Positions 36,287 to 44,593 of a stretch of DNA of 64,000 bases are shown here, piece after piece. Each line of letters starts with the position of its first letter. Position 1 is the stretch's first letter. The stretch spans positions 109,435-173,434 of the forward strand of contig NZ_FNCG01000017.1 in NCBI RefSeq assembly GCF_900100945.1, written 5' to 3'. Source of the DNA: Mucilaginibacter gossypii (GTDB taxonomy: Bacteria; Bacteroidota; Bacteroidia; Sphingobacteriales; Sphingobacteriaceae). The position numbers and the translations under genes were made by a program. The notes under the pieces were generated by a model. It did no database searches. It had not been told where the DNA came from and worked only from the letters and a program-made list of their open reading frames with translations.

Positions 36287-37286
36287 CGCTGGCGTTGATC
36301 TCTTTCCAAAGCAGGTCTTTTAGCTGATCGATATTTTTCTGGGCCACAGATGATATAAATATAGAGGGGATTCCATCAGGGATCTCCTTTTTCATTTCAG
36401 CCTGCAGCTCATCGTCGAGCATGTCGGTCTTGGTTATGGCTAACACACGAGGCTTGTGCATCAGTTCGGGATTATATTCTTCCAGTTCATGCAGCAGGAT
36501 GCTGTATTCTTCTTTTATACTGCGCGATGTATCGGCAGGCACCATAAACAGCAATACCGAGTTGCGTTCAATATGTCTCAAAAACCTAAACCCTAAACCT
36601 TTGCCCTGTGATGCTCCTTCAATAATGCCCGGAATATCGGCCATTACAAATGAACGGCCGCCACGGTATGATACGATACCTAAATTGGGCACCAGTGTGG
36701 TAAAAGCGTAATCGGCAATTTCGGGCTTGGCAGCCGATACCACCGAAAGCAGGGTGGATTTACCTGCGTTAGGGAAACCTACCAAACCAACATCAGCCAA
36801 CACTTTTAGTTCGAGGATATTCCAGTCCTCACGGCCATCTTCGCCGGGTTGGGCAAAGCGGGGGGTTTGTTGGGTTGATGTTTTAAAATGCCAGTTGCCC
36901 AAGCCACCGCGGCCACCGGGAGTAAGGATCTTGGTTTCACCATCTTTGGTTATTTCAAAAAGTACTTCACCGGTTTCAGCATTTTTCACGGTAGTACCAA
37001 GGGGCACTTCCAATATTTCGTCGCGGCCGGTTTTGCCCGTACGCAATGAGCTGCCGCCCGAATCGCCATCACCGGCAATTACGTGTTTACGGTATTTAAG
37101 GTGCAGCATAGTCCACAGTTGGGCGTTACCTTTTACAATAACATGGCCTCCCCTGCCGCCGTCGCCACCATCGGGACCGCCTTTTGAAGTTAATATATCA
37201 CGATGCAAATGGGCAGAACCAGCACCTCCGTGGCCTGAACGGCAACAGATCTTCACATAATCAACAAAATTTGAACCCTGCGACAT
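36279..37286 (-). CDS. obg: GTPase Obg/CgtA
   Basis: A 335-residue ribosome-associated GTPase needed for 50S subunit assembly. The N-terminal glycine-rich Obg domain spans about residues 1-165 (GGPDGGDGGRGG near 37-47). The G domain follows: G1 GFPNAGKST at 170-178, G3 DIPG at 217-220 and G4 TKTD near 290. It lacks the variable C-terminal extension. The gene is downstream of adk on the same strand, with a 116-base spacer that contains an inverted repeat. Its 3' end overlaps the convergent membrane protein gene. Confidence 0.97.
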   Translation of the reverse strand: MSQGSNFVDYVKICCRSGHGGAGSAHLHRDILTSKGGPDGGDGGRGGHVIVKGNAQLWTMLHLKYRKHVIAGDGDSGGSSLRTGKTGRDEILEVPLGTTVKNAETGEVLFEITKDGETKILTPGGRGGLGNWHFKTSTQQTPRFAQPGEDGREDWNILELKVLADVGLVGFPNAGKSTLLSVVSAAKPEIADYAFTTLVPNLGIVSYRGGRSFVMADIPGIIEGASQGKGLGFRFLRHIERNSVLLFMVPADTSRSIKEEYSILLHELEEYNPELMHKPRVLAITKTDMLDDELQAEMKKEIPDGIPSIFISSVAQKNIDQLKDLLWKEINASVI

Positions 37287-37298
37287 AATTTTTGATTT

Positions 37299-37396
37299 AG
37301 ACGGAAAGTCCGAAAGTCAGTAAAGTCCGAAAGTTAAGAATTTTAATCTTCCTAACCTGCGGACTTTACTGACTTCCGGACTAAAGACTTTCGGAC
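37299..37396. repeat. Nested inverted repeat between adk and obg
   Basis: The sequence contains two nested perfect inverted pairs. AGTCAGTAAAGTCC (37315-37328) pairs with 37361-37374, and GTCCGAAAGTC (37308-37318) pairs with 37386-37396. The word GTCCGAAAGT occurs twice on the left side. It could fold as a long imperfect hairpin in the adk-obg transcript. It is one of several different word-like palindromes in spacers of this window. Confidence 0.8.
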
Positions 37397-37402
37397 GGAC
37401 TA

Positions 37403-37978
37403 TTAGTTATATGATTCGTTTACACCAACAATAGCGTCGAAGATCTCATCAACCGAGCCCACACCGTTAATGCTTGTAAACTTATCCTGCTGCTGATAAA
37501 AACCCGCTACAGGAGCAGTTTTATCATTGTATTCTTTAATTCGTTTGCGGATCACCTCAGGGTTGGCATCATCCGGTCTTCCAGATTCTTTACCTCGCTC
37601 TAATAAACGGCGCTCCAGCTCTTCATCGCCAACTTCAAGGGCGATCATGCCTGAAATTGCCGATTGTTTTGATTCGAGTAACTGATCCAAAGCTTCGGCT
37701 TGTGCAACTGTACGTGGAAAACCATCGAAAATAAAACCTTTGGCTTTCTTGTTGGCATCAAGTTTATTACTGATCATGCCGATAACTACTTCATCAGGAA
37801 CCAGTTTACCATCATCCATCAGCTTTTTAGCTTCCAAACCGAGGGCTGTACCTTGTGAAATTTCACCACGTAACAAATCTCCGGTTGAAAGGTGGATCAA
37901 ATCGTATTTCTCAATAAGTTTTTTCGACTGAGTACCTTTCCCGGCTCCGGGAGGGCCAAACAAAACCAGATTTAGCAT
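37403..37978 (-). CDS. adk: Adenylate kinase
   Basis: A 191-residue nucleoside monophosphate kinase that interconverts AMP + ATP and 2 ADP. The P-loop GPPGAGKGT is at residues 8-16, the AMP site DLLRGE near 34-39, and GFPRT near 84-88. The LID region (ERRLLERGKESGRPDD) is short and has no zinc cysteines, as in the short adenylate kinases of Bacteroidota. It lies between tRNA-Arg and obg on the minus strand. The start ATG fits with no extension. Confidence 0.96.
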   Translation of the reverse strand: MLNLVLFGPPGAGKGTQSKKLIEKYDLIHLSTGDLLRGEISQGTALGLEAKKLMDDGKLVPDEVVIGMISNKLDANKKAKGFIFDGFPRTVAQAEALDQLLESKQSAISGMIALEVGDEELERRLLERGKESGRPDDANPEVIRKRIKEYNDKTAPVAGFYQQQDKFTSINGVGSVDEIFDAIVGVNESYN

Positions 37979-37994
37979 GCTCTTGATAAATTAA

Positions 37995-38024
37995 AAGCCT
38001 TTCGGTAATACAACAGAAAGGCTT
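37995..38024 (-). terminator. Hairpin terminator after tRNA-Arg
   Basis: On the minus strand a 9-bp stem AAGCCTTTC/GAAAGGCTT with a 12-base loop is followed by TTTTAATTT. It sits between the tRNA 3' end and the adk start, so it probably ends the tRNA transcript. Confidence 0.65.
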
Positions 38025-38076
38025 ACAGTTAATTTGCACCAGCGGTGGAAAAATTCCGGACTGCAGTGCTTTGTTG

Positions 38077-38150
38077 TGCACTCGAAGGGAGTCGAACCCC
38101 TAACCTTCTGATCCGTAGTCAGATGCTCTATCCAATTGAGCTACGAGTGC
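38077..38150 (-). tRNA. tRNA-Arg (anticodon ACG)
   Basis: A full cloverleaf is visible on the minus strand. The 7-bp acceptor stem is GCACTCG/CGAGTGC with discriminator A, followed by a D arm GCTCAATTGGATAGAGC. The anticodon stem TCTGA/TCAGA encloses the loop CTACGGA, giving anticodon ACG (read as ICG, decoding CGU/CGC/CGA). The T arm is AGGGGTTCGACTCCCT. CCA is not encoded. The gene stands alone between the peroxiredoxin gene and adk. Confidence 0.97.
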
Positions 38151-38209
38151 TTTCCGAAATGGAATGCAAAGATAGATTTTTAAACTTTCGCTGCAAACTT
38201 TTATTCAAA

Positions 38210-38671
38210 TTATTTTACAATTTCGGCAATAGCCTCAAAATTTGGCAGTTGACCGGCATCTTCAAGCACCTCCGCATAAATGATATTCTGCTCTTCGTCA
38301 ATTACAAAGGCGGCACGCTTTGAAACACCCTTAAGCCCCATCACAAACTGATCATAAATAGCACCATAAGCCGTAGATACTTCTTTGTTAAAATCAGAAA
38401 GCAGATCGAACTGATAATTGTTCTCTTCTTTAAACTTAGCTAAAGTAAAAGGCGAATCAACAGAAATGCCCAATATAGTAGCGTTTAAACCATCATAGTA
38501 TCCAAAGCTATCGCGCATGGTGCAAAGCTGCGTGGTACAAACGCCTGTAAACGCTAAAGGGAAAAAGTGGATCACGACCTTACGGCCTTTAAAATCGGCT
38601 AATGAAACGGTTTTTAAGGCCGATGATATTAAAATGAACTGAGGGGCGGGCTGGCCAATCTGTAATGACAT
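38210..38671 (-). CDS. Peroxiredoxin (AhpC/TSA family, BCP/AhpE-like)
   Basis: A 153-residue thioredoxin-fold peroxidase that reduces hydroperoxides. The peroxidatic cysteine is Cys45 in FTGVCTTQLCTMRD, and Cys50 sits in the position of the BCP resolving cysteine. The chosen start is the MSLQIGQPAPQF methionine at 38671; the longer frame to 38698 adds nine atypical residues. The FPLAFTGVC pattern is closer to AhpE and the C-x4-C spacing to BCP. The gene stands alone on the minus strand upstream of tRNA-Arg. Confidence 0.92.
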   Translation of the reverse strand: MSLQIGQPAPQFILISSALKTVSLADFKGRKVVIHFFPLAFTGVCTTQLCTMRDSFGYYDGLNATILGISVDSPFTLAKFKEENNYQFDLLSDFNKEVSTAYGAIYDQFVMGLKGVSKRAAFVIDEEQNIIYAEVLEDAGQLPNFEAIAEIVK

Positions 38672-38773
38672 ACGTATTTGTTTTAGGCAAAAAAACAAAA
38701 ATAAAACGAGTAAAAGTACTCCTCTTCCTTTTTTAACATTGAGATGTTCAAGATACTATTCAACAAACGTCAA

Positions 38774-38826
38774 ACTAAAAAATTAGTTAAAACCCCTAAA
38801 TAACTAAAAATTTAGTTTTAACTTTA
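38774..38826 (+). promoter_or_regulatory. Twin palindromic operator and promoter of the FtsX-like permease
   Basis: Two 14-base palindrome-like sites, ACTAAAAAATTAGT (38774-38787, perfect) and ACTAAAAATTTAGT (38803-38816, one imperfect centre), lie exactly 29 bases apart. TAACTTTA (38819-38826), a fair match to the Bacteroidota -7 box TAnnTTTG, begins three bases after the second site, 21 bases before the start codon at 38847. This is the layout of a repressor operator covering a promoter. The regulator is not identified; BlaI/MecI or PadR families are guesses. Confidence 0.55.
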
Positions 38827-38846
38827 TAGCATAAACCTTTTATGCT

Positions 38847-41249
38847 ATGATCAGGAACTACTTTAAAACCGCCTTGCGAAGTCTATTAAAAAACAAAGGC
38901 TTTACATTCATTAATATTTTAGGACTGGCATTAGGGCTGGCCATTTGCCTGCTCATTACATTTTATGTGGTTGATGAGCTGAGCTACGACAGGTATAATA
39001 TCAAACACGACAGGATCTACCGGGTAAACACCGCCCTGAAATATAGCGGCACACTTACTGAATATGCCACTGCTGCCATTCCGGTTGCTAACGTTTTAAA
39101 AACGGAGTTTCCTGAAGTTGAAACGGCAGTTCGTATAAGCCCGGCCCTAAACATCCGCTTTAAAAAAGGAGATGAAATTGTGCGCGAAGACGGCACAACT
39201 TTTTACAGTGAACCCAATATTTTCGATGTATTCACCCTCCCCCTCCTTTCGGGCGATGCAAAAACGGCTTTAAAAGAACCCAATACCGCGGTTATTTCTG
39301 AATCAATGGCAAAAAAATATTTTAACCGCATCAGTGTGGTTGGCCAAACTTTATTTTTAGTAACGAGCGGCACATCGCTTAAGATAACAGGAGTAATGAA
39401 GGACATGCCCGCTCAATCACATTTTAGAGCTAACTTTTTACTGGCAAGAGACCATCCAATCAATAATGACGCCGCATGGAACCAGTTAACCCCCTTTGCC
39501 ACCTATGCGCTGCTTAAAACTAACGCAAATATCAGCCGGCTCGAAACTAAACTCAATGCCGATATGCAAAACGGCCTTAAAAGCTCAAGGACAATGAATT
39601 ATAGCAAATTCGTAGCAGGTGGCAATTATTTCAAGCTAAGCCTGATGCAGGTAACTGATGTCCACCTCAAATCAAACCGGGTTATGGAACTGGGTGCCAA
39701 CGCCAATGGCCAGTATGTTTACATTTTTACAGCAGCGGCAATTTTCATCCTGCTGCTGGCTTGCATTAATTTCATGAACCTGTCTACAGCCCGTTCAGCC
39801 AACCGCGCCCGTGAAGTCGGTGTGCGTAAGGTATTAGGCTCATCCCGCAGTCACCTCATTTTTCAGTTTCTTGCCGAATCCCTGATCGTAACTTTCGTAG
39901 CAGCCATTATAGCAGTACTGTCAGCCTGGGCTTTGCTGCCTTTATTTAATCACCTATCAAACAAACAACTGGCAATTAATGCGCAAACCATAACCTGGCT
40001 ATTACCCGCCTTGTTAAGCATTGTCATTATTGTGGGCCTTTTAGCCGGCTCCTACCCTGCCTTCTTCTTATCGGCATTTCAACCAATTAATGTATTAAAC
40101 GGAAAAGTTTCAACCGGCTTTAAAGGCGGGGCTTTCCGGAGCACCCTGGTCGTTTTCCAGTTTTCTATTTCGATATTTTTAGTGATAGACACCCTGGTTA
40201 TTTACAATCAGCTTAATTATATCCAAAATAAGGATCTGGGCTTTAACCGCAACCAGGTTCTCATCCTCAATAATGTAAACACACTTGAGCATCCCGAACT
40301 ACTGAAACAGGAGATTAAAAAGTTACCCGGCGTTGTTAATGCCACTCTTACCAGCTTTTTGCCTACCGCCAATAACAAAGTTTTAAACTACGTGTCACCC
40401 GGTGGCAAAGAAGGCCAGTCAACCCAGTTCTGGAAAATAGATGAAGATTACATTAACACGATGGGGATGCAAATGAAGACCGGCCGGGGATTTTCCGGGG
40501 AGTTTAGAACCGATTCGACAGCTATGGTTATTAATGAAACAGCCGCAAATGTATTCGGTTATGGTAATGATGCCATTGGCAAAACAATAACCACAGGTAC
40601 CGCAACCAACCTAAAAAAATATCGTGTAATAGGAGTGGTAAAAGATTTCAACTTCAGTTCGCTGCGCGATAATGTAACCCCACTGGTCATGACTTTAGAC
40701 AACGACTGGCTGGCGCGTTTAAGTATCCGGGTAAATACGCATAATCTGCCATCTCTAATGACCCGGATAGAAAAGACATGGAAAACCATCGGTCCAAATG
40801 AACACTTTGATTATTCGTTTATGGATACCGATTTCGACGCATTGTACCGCACCGAACAGCGAATGGGGCAGCTTTTTATTCTGTTTACAGGCCTCGCTAT
40901 AGCCATTGCCTGCCTGGGCTTGCTTGGTCTTGCCGCTTACGCCGCCGAACAGCGCAACCGGGAAATTGGTATTAGAAAAGTGCTTGGCGCAAGTATCACA
41001 GCCATTGTAACCATGTTGTCGAAAGATTTTGTTAAACTGGTAATCATATCATTTGCCATAGCCGCTCCATTAGCCTGGCTTACCATGAATAAGTGGCTTC
41101 AGGGATTTGCCTATCGCCAAAATATACAATGGTGGGTGGTGATATTAGCGGGCTCGGGGGCTGTATTTATTGCATTAGCTACTATTAGCTTACAATCATT
41201 CAGGGCCGCGGCGGCCAACCCGGTTAAAAGTTTGCGTTCTGGTGATTAG
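38847..41249 (+). CDS. MacB/FtsX-type ABC transporter permease
   Basis: An 800-residue permease with the duplicated MacB arrangement common in Bacteroidota. It has an N-terminal helix (LLKNKGFTFINILGLALGLAICLLITFYV), a periplasmic MacB-PCD domain, an FtsX domain of three helices (with ARSANRAREVGVRKVLGSSR near 320), a second PCD domain, and a second FtsX domain (RNREIGIRKVLGAS near 715). The ATPase is not adjacent. Such exporters serve antimicrobial peptides, lipoproteins or signalling. The upstream twin palindrome suggests regulated expression. Confidence 0.9.
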   Translation: MIRNYFKTALRSLLKNKGFTFINILGLALGLAICLLITFYVVDELSYDRYNIKHDRIYRVNTALKYSGTLTEYATAAIPVANVLKTEFPEVETAVRISPALNIRFKKGDEIVREDGTTFYSEPNIFDVFTLPLLSGDAKTALKEPNTAVISESMAKKYFNRISVVGQTLFLVTSGTSLKITGVMKDMPAQSHFRANFLLARDHPINNDAAWNQLTPFATYALLKTNANISRLETKLNADMQNGLKSSRTMNYSKFVAGGNYFKLSLMQVTDVHLKSNRVMELGANANGQYVYIFTAAAIFILLLACINFMNLSTARSANRAREVGVRKVLGSSRSHLIFQFLAESLIVTFVAAIIAVLSAWALLPLFNHLSNKQLAINAQTITWLLPALLSIVIIVGLLAGSYPAFFLSAFQPINVLNGKVSTGFKGGAFRSTLVVFQFSISIFLVIDTLVIYNQLNYIQNKDLGFNRNQVLILNNVNTLEHPELLKQEIKKLPGVVNATLTSFLPTANNKVLNYVSPGGKEGQSTQFWKIDEDYINTMGMQMKTGRGFSGEFRTDSTAMVINETAANVFGYGNDAIGKTITTGTATNLKKYRVIGVVKDFNFSSLRDNVTPLVMTLDNDWLARLSIRVNTHNLPSLMTRIEKTWKTIGPNEHFDYSFMDTDFDALYRTEQRMGQLFILFTGLAIAIACLGLLGLAAYAAEQRNREIGIRKVLGASITAIVTMLSKDFVKLVIISFAIAAPLAWLTMNKWLQGFAYRQNIQWWVVILAGSGAVFIALATISLQSFRAAAANPVKSLRSGD

Positions 41250-41370
41250 AGGTTAGGTATAAGTAAACATCGCGCCGGCAACCGCATACTACTTGCGCCG
41301 GTTTAAGAGAAGAAGCAAAACTTTCCGGACAAACATTTTAGCACTAACTTAGCTTTCAACTACACAATCC

Positions 41371-42357
41371 ATGAAAGCAATAGTGATCACCCAACCCGGC
41401 GGGCCCGAAGTTTTGCAGCTTGCCGAAAGGCCCAAGCCGGTTATTGCCGATGACGAAGTATTGATAAAGGTAATGGCGGCGGGCATCAACCGTCCCGATA
41501 TTTTTCAGCGCAAGGGCAATTATCCGCCGCCGGCAGGTGCGCCGGCGGATATCCCCGGCCTGGAAGTGGCCGGTATCATTACTGAAGTCGGTAAAAAAGT
41601 TACCCGTTGGAAACCCGGCGACAGAGTTTGCGCATTGGTTGCCGGCGGCGGTTATGCTGAATATTGTAAAGCGCCCAAGGGCCAATGCCTGCCCATTCCC
41701 ACTAATCTAAGCTTCCCTAAAGCTGCATCACTGCCTGAAACCTTTTTTACCGTTTGGAGCAATGTATTTGACCGAGGCAATTTACAACCCGGCCAATCAT
41801 TGCTGGTACATGGCGGATCGAGCGGCATTGGTGTTACGGCTATTCAAATGGCCAAAGCTTTAGGCAGTACCGTTTATGTAACAGCCGGATCTGATGAAAA
41901 ATGCAGTTTCTGTGAGCAGCTTGGCGCGGATAAAGCCATCAACTATAAAACGACTGATTTTAAAGACGCGATCAAATCGCTTACCGATGGTACAGGCGTT
42001 AATGTGATCCTGGATATGATTGGCGGCAACTATATGCCTGGCAATATCGATTCGCTGGCTGTTGAGGGACGGCTGGTCATGATCAACGCAATGAATGGCC
42101 GCGAAGTACAGCTTGATTTGGGCAAAGTAATGGCAAAAAGACTGATCATTACCGGATCGATGCTACGCAGCAGGGAAACAGCTTTCAAAGCAGCTATAGC
42201 CCAAAACCTCGAACAAAAAATATGGCCATTGTTATCATCAGGAAAAATCACACCCATAGTGTACAAAACTTTTGATGCAGGCGAGGCCGCCGAGGCTCAT
42301 AAACTAATGGAGAGCAGCACTCATACAGGCAAAATTGTTTTGACTTTTGCGCAATAA
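41371..42357 (+). CDS. NAD(P)H-quinone oxidoreductase (zinc-free MDR family)
   Basis: A 328-residue medium-chain dehydrogenase/reductase of the quinone oxidoreductase/PIG3 type. The N-terminal MKAIVITQPGGPEVLQL and GINRPDIFQRKGNYPPPAG (PIG3-like) are typical. The nucleotide motif in HGGSSGIGVTAIQMAKALG lies near residues 147-165. Zinc-ligand cysteines of alcohol dehydrogenases are absent, so it reduces quinones with NADPH. It stands alone, 122 bases after the permease and 174 before atpD. Confidence 0.9.
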   Translation: MKAIVITQPGGPEVLQLAERPKPVIADDEVLIKVMAAGINRPDIFQRKGNYPPPAGAPADIPGLEVAGIITEVGKKVTRWKPGDRVCALVAGGGYAEYCKAPKGQCLPIPTNLSFPKAASLPETFFTVWSNVFDRGNLQPGQSLLVHGGSSGIGVTAIQMAKALGSTVYVTAGSDEKCSFCEQLGADKAINYKTTDFKDAIKSLTDGTGVNVILDMIGGNYMPGNIDSLAVEGRLVMINAMNGREVQLDLGKVMAKRLIITGSMLRSRETAFKAAIAQNLEQKIWPLLSSGKITPIVYKTFDAGEAAEAHKLMESSTHTGKIVLTFAQ

Positions 42358-42432
42358 ATGCAAACAATTATCAATGTTGAAATTATCCTTCAAAAATCTT
42401 AAAACACTATGTAAATAATTGGATAGAAATCT

Positions 42433-42440
42433 TAACTTTG
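42433..42440 (+). promoter_or_regulatory. Putative -7 box of the atpD promoter
   Basis: TAACTTTG is a perfect match to the Bacteroidota -7 consensus TAnnTTTG and lies 91 bases before the atpD start, in an AT-rich spacer. A good -33 TTTG box at the usual distance is not visible, so the call rests on this one element. Confidence 0.45.
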
Positions 42441-42531
42441 CGCCTCTGAAATAGCATCTTATACATTCCTGTTACAAATGATGTATGTTGCTGTTCAGTA
42501 AAAGCATTTTTTAAAAAACACCAGGTTATAT

Positions 42532-44037
42532 ATGCCAAACATTGGAAAAATTTCAAGGATCATTGGTCCGGTAGTCGACGTAAGTTTCGCTGATGACGCT
42601 CATCTTCCTAAAATTTATGACGCATTAGAGATCACGAAAGACAATGGCCAAAAAGTTATTTTAGAGGTTCAGCAGCACTTAGGCGAAGACCGTGTACGTG
42701 CTATCGCGATGGACTCGACCGACGGCTTGTTACGCGGTATGAAGGTATTGGATACCGAAGCTGCTATCAAAATGCCGGTAGGCGATAATATCAAAGGTCG
42801 TGTATTTAACGTGGTAGGTGATGCTATCGACGGTATCCCGAATCTTGACAAAGTAAATGGTCGTCCTATTCACGCAACCCCTCCAAGGTTTGAAGACCTA
42901 TCTACCGAAACTGAGGTACTTTTTACAGGTATTAAAGTTATCGACCTTTTAGAGCCTTATGCAAAAGGTGGTAAAATTGGTTTGTTTGGTGGTGCCGGTG
43001 TAGGTAAAACTGTATTAATCCAGGAACTGATCAACAACATCGCAAAAGCTTATGCAGGTTTATCTGTATTTGCCGGTGTTGGTGAGCGTACACGTGAAGG
43101 TAATGACCTTTTACGTGAGATGCTTGAATCAGGCATTATAAAATATGGCGACGCTTTCATGCATTCAATGGAAGAAGGCGGTTGGGACTTAACTAAAGTT
43201 GATACCGAAGCCATGAAAGATTCAAAAGCAACATTCGTATTCGGTCAAATGAACGAGCCGCCGGGTGCACGTGCACGTGTGGCCCTTTCAGGCTTAACAA
43301 TTGCCGAGTACTTCCGTGACGGTGATGAAGATGGTAAAGGCCGTGATATCCTTTTCTTTATCGATAACATCTTCCGTTTTACACAGGCAGGTTCAGAAGT
43401 ATCAGCGCTTTTAGGTCGCATGCCATCAGCAGTAGGTTACCAGCCAACGCTGGCAACTGAGATGGGTACCATGCAGGAGCGTATCACTTCAACCAAACGT
43501 GGTTCGATCACTTCAGTACAGGCCGTTTACGTACCTGCGGATGACTTGACCGACCCTGCGCCGGCTACAACCTTCGCCCACTTGGATGCTACTACCGTAC
43601 TTTCACGTAAAATTGCCGAGCTTGGTATTTATCCTGCAGTGGATCCATTGGATTCAACCTCACGTATCCTTAGCCCAGCTGTTTTAGGTGACGAGCACTA
43701 CAATACAGCTCAACGCGTTAAAGAGACTTTACAACGCTACAAAGAGCTTCAGGATATCATCGCCATCCTTGGTATGGACGAGCTTTCTGAAGAAGATAAG
43801 TTAGTTGTATCACGCGCTCGTCGTGTTCAGCGTTTCTTGTCACAACCATTCCACGTTGCTGAGCAGTTCACCGGCTTAAAAGGTGTACTGGTTGACATTA
43901 AAGATACCATCAAAGGTTTCAACATGATCATGGACGGTGAAGTTGACGAGTATCCTGAAGCAGCTTTCAACTTAGTTGGCAGCATTGAAGATGCTATTGA
44001 AAAAGGCAAAAAGCTGTTGGCTGAAGCTAACTCTTAA
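42532..44037 (+). CDS. atpD: ATP synthase F1 subunit beta
   Basis: A 501-residue catalytic subunit of the F1Fo ATP synthase. Walker A GGAGVGKT is at residues 153-160, followed by GERTREGNDL (catalytic Glu), Walker B ILFFIDNIFRF, and the DELSEEDK motif. The frame is intact and the length is normal. In Bacteroidota the beta and epsilon genes are commonly separate from the other F1Fo genes, as here: only atpC follows. The codon use is that of a highly expressed gene (many GGT and CGT), unlike the upstream polysaccharide genes. Confidence 0.98.
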   Translation: MPNIGKISRIIGPVVDVSFADDAHLPKIYDALEITKDNGQKVILEVQQHLGEDRVRAIAMDSTDGLLRGMKVLDTEAAIKMPVGDNIKGRVFNVVGDAIDGIPNLDKVNGRPIHATPPRFEDLSTETEVLFTGIKVIDLLEPYAKGGKIGLFGGAGVGKTVLIQELINNIAKAYAGLSVFAGVGERTREGNDLLREMLESGIIKYGDAFMHSMEEGGWDLTKVDTEAMKDSKATFVFGQMNEPPGARARVALSGLTIAEYFRDGDEDGKGRDILFFIDNIFRFTQAGSEVSALLGRMPSAVGYQPTLATEMGTMQERITSTKRGSITSVQAVYVPADDLTDPAPATTFAHLDATTVLSRKIAELGIYPAVDPLDSTSRILSPAVLGDEHYNTAQRVKETLQRYKELQDIIAILGMDELSEEDKLVVSRARRVQRFLSQPFHVAEQFTGLKGVLVDIKDTIKGFNMIMDGEVDEYPEAAFNLVGSIEDAIEKGKKLLAEANS

Positions 44038-44054
44038 TAAGAAGCAAGAAAATA

Positions 44055-44110
44055 AGACTCAAGAATCAAGAACAGGAAAAGCCTGGCTCTTGATTCTTAA
44101 ATCTTGAATC
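44055..44110. repeat. Inverted word repeat between atpD and atpC
   Basis: AAGAATCAAGA (44061-44071) is followed by its exact reverse complement at 44088-44098. The flanking words GACTCAAGAATC and ATCTTGAATCTC extend the pairing imperfectly. The whole lies inside the 82-base atpD-atpC spacer and would fold into a hairpin in the message. It may tune the amount of epsilon relative to beta, or it may be one more dispersed palindrome. Confidence 0.7.
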
Positions 44111-44119
44111 TCAAAAAGC

Positions 44120-44371
44120 ATGACATTAGAAATTCTTACTCCCGATAAAAAAGTTTACGAAGGCGAGGCCACCTCAGTAACCTTACCTGGTGCTTTGGGA
44201 TTATTTGAAATACTGAACAACCACGCCCCAATCATTTCCACCCTTCAGGATGGCAAACTTACCGTACGCGGTGGTGCAGCTAAAGAAGAAGTGTTTTTTA
44301 TTAAAGGCGGTGTTGTTGAAGCATTAAACAATAAAGTAACTGTTTTAGCTGAAGGTATTCAGCACAAATAG
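44120..44371 (+). CDS. atpC: ATP synthase F1 subunit epsilon (short form)
   Basis: An 83-residue epsilon subunit: TLEILTPDKKVYEGEATSVTLPG and LGLFEILNNHAPIISTLQDG form the N-terminal beta-sandwich that contacts gamma and the c-ring. The C-terminal two-helix domain of about 50 residues, which inhibits ATP hydrolysis in E. coli and Bacillus, is absent. This short form is usual in Bacteroidota. A strong terminator follows 20 bases after the stop. Confidence 0.95.
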   Translation: MTLEILTPDKKVYEGEATSVTLPGALGLFEILNNHAPIISTLQDGKLTVRGGAAKEEVFFIKGGVVEALNNKVTVLAEGIQHK

Positions 44372-44391
44372 GCGCTACTTTATAAATTTAT

Positions 44392-44424
44392 AAAGCCCGG
44401 ATAAGCTTTTATCCGGGCTTTTTT
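44392..44424 (+). terminator. Rho-independent terminator after atpC
   Basis: A 13-bp perfect stem AAAGCCCGGATAA/TTATCCGGGCTTT with loop GCTT is followed by a T run. It closes the atpD-atpC transcript. Confidence 0.93.
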
Positions 44425-44467
44425 GTACCCTTTTTTGGGGAGGATACGTAAACGCCATTTTTGTAAA

Positions 44468-44548
44468 GTACGAAGCAATCTCCTATTAGCAGAGCGGCCC
44501 ATGCAAACAAACTACCCTGTAATTGCCCTGGGGATTGCTTCATACCTT
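44468..44548. repeat. Degenerate copy of the GCAATC inverted-repeat element
   Basis: GTACGAAGCAATC at 44468-44480 and GGGATTGCTTCATACC at 44531-44546 form an inverted pair; GAAGCAATC/GATTGCTTC is exact. The outer arms of the copies at 51935 and 53211 (CGTCATTGCGAGG) are eroded here, with AATCAATAATGAC remaining to the right. It occupies the spacer between two convergent genes, atpC and the thioredoxin-like gene. Confidence 0.65.
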
Positions 44549-44593
44549 ACAATCAATAATGACCTATATTTTTATCAATCATAACCTTTCTGG

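Noticed and set aside
36421..37260. Two plus-strand frames opposite obg (36421-36711 and 36727-37260)
   Set aside because: Proline- and serine-rich translations are typical complements of the glycine-rich Obg domain; Obg itself has all its GTPase motifs.
38045..38323. Plus-strand frame of 92 codons covering the tRNA gene
   Set aside because: It reads through the antisense of tRNA-Arg and the peroxiredoxin end. The SRTPNLLIRSQ-type peptide is the usual artefact of a tRNA complement.
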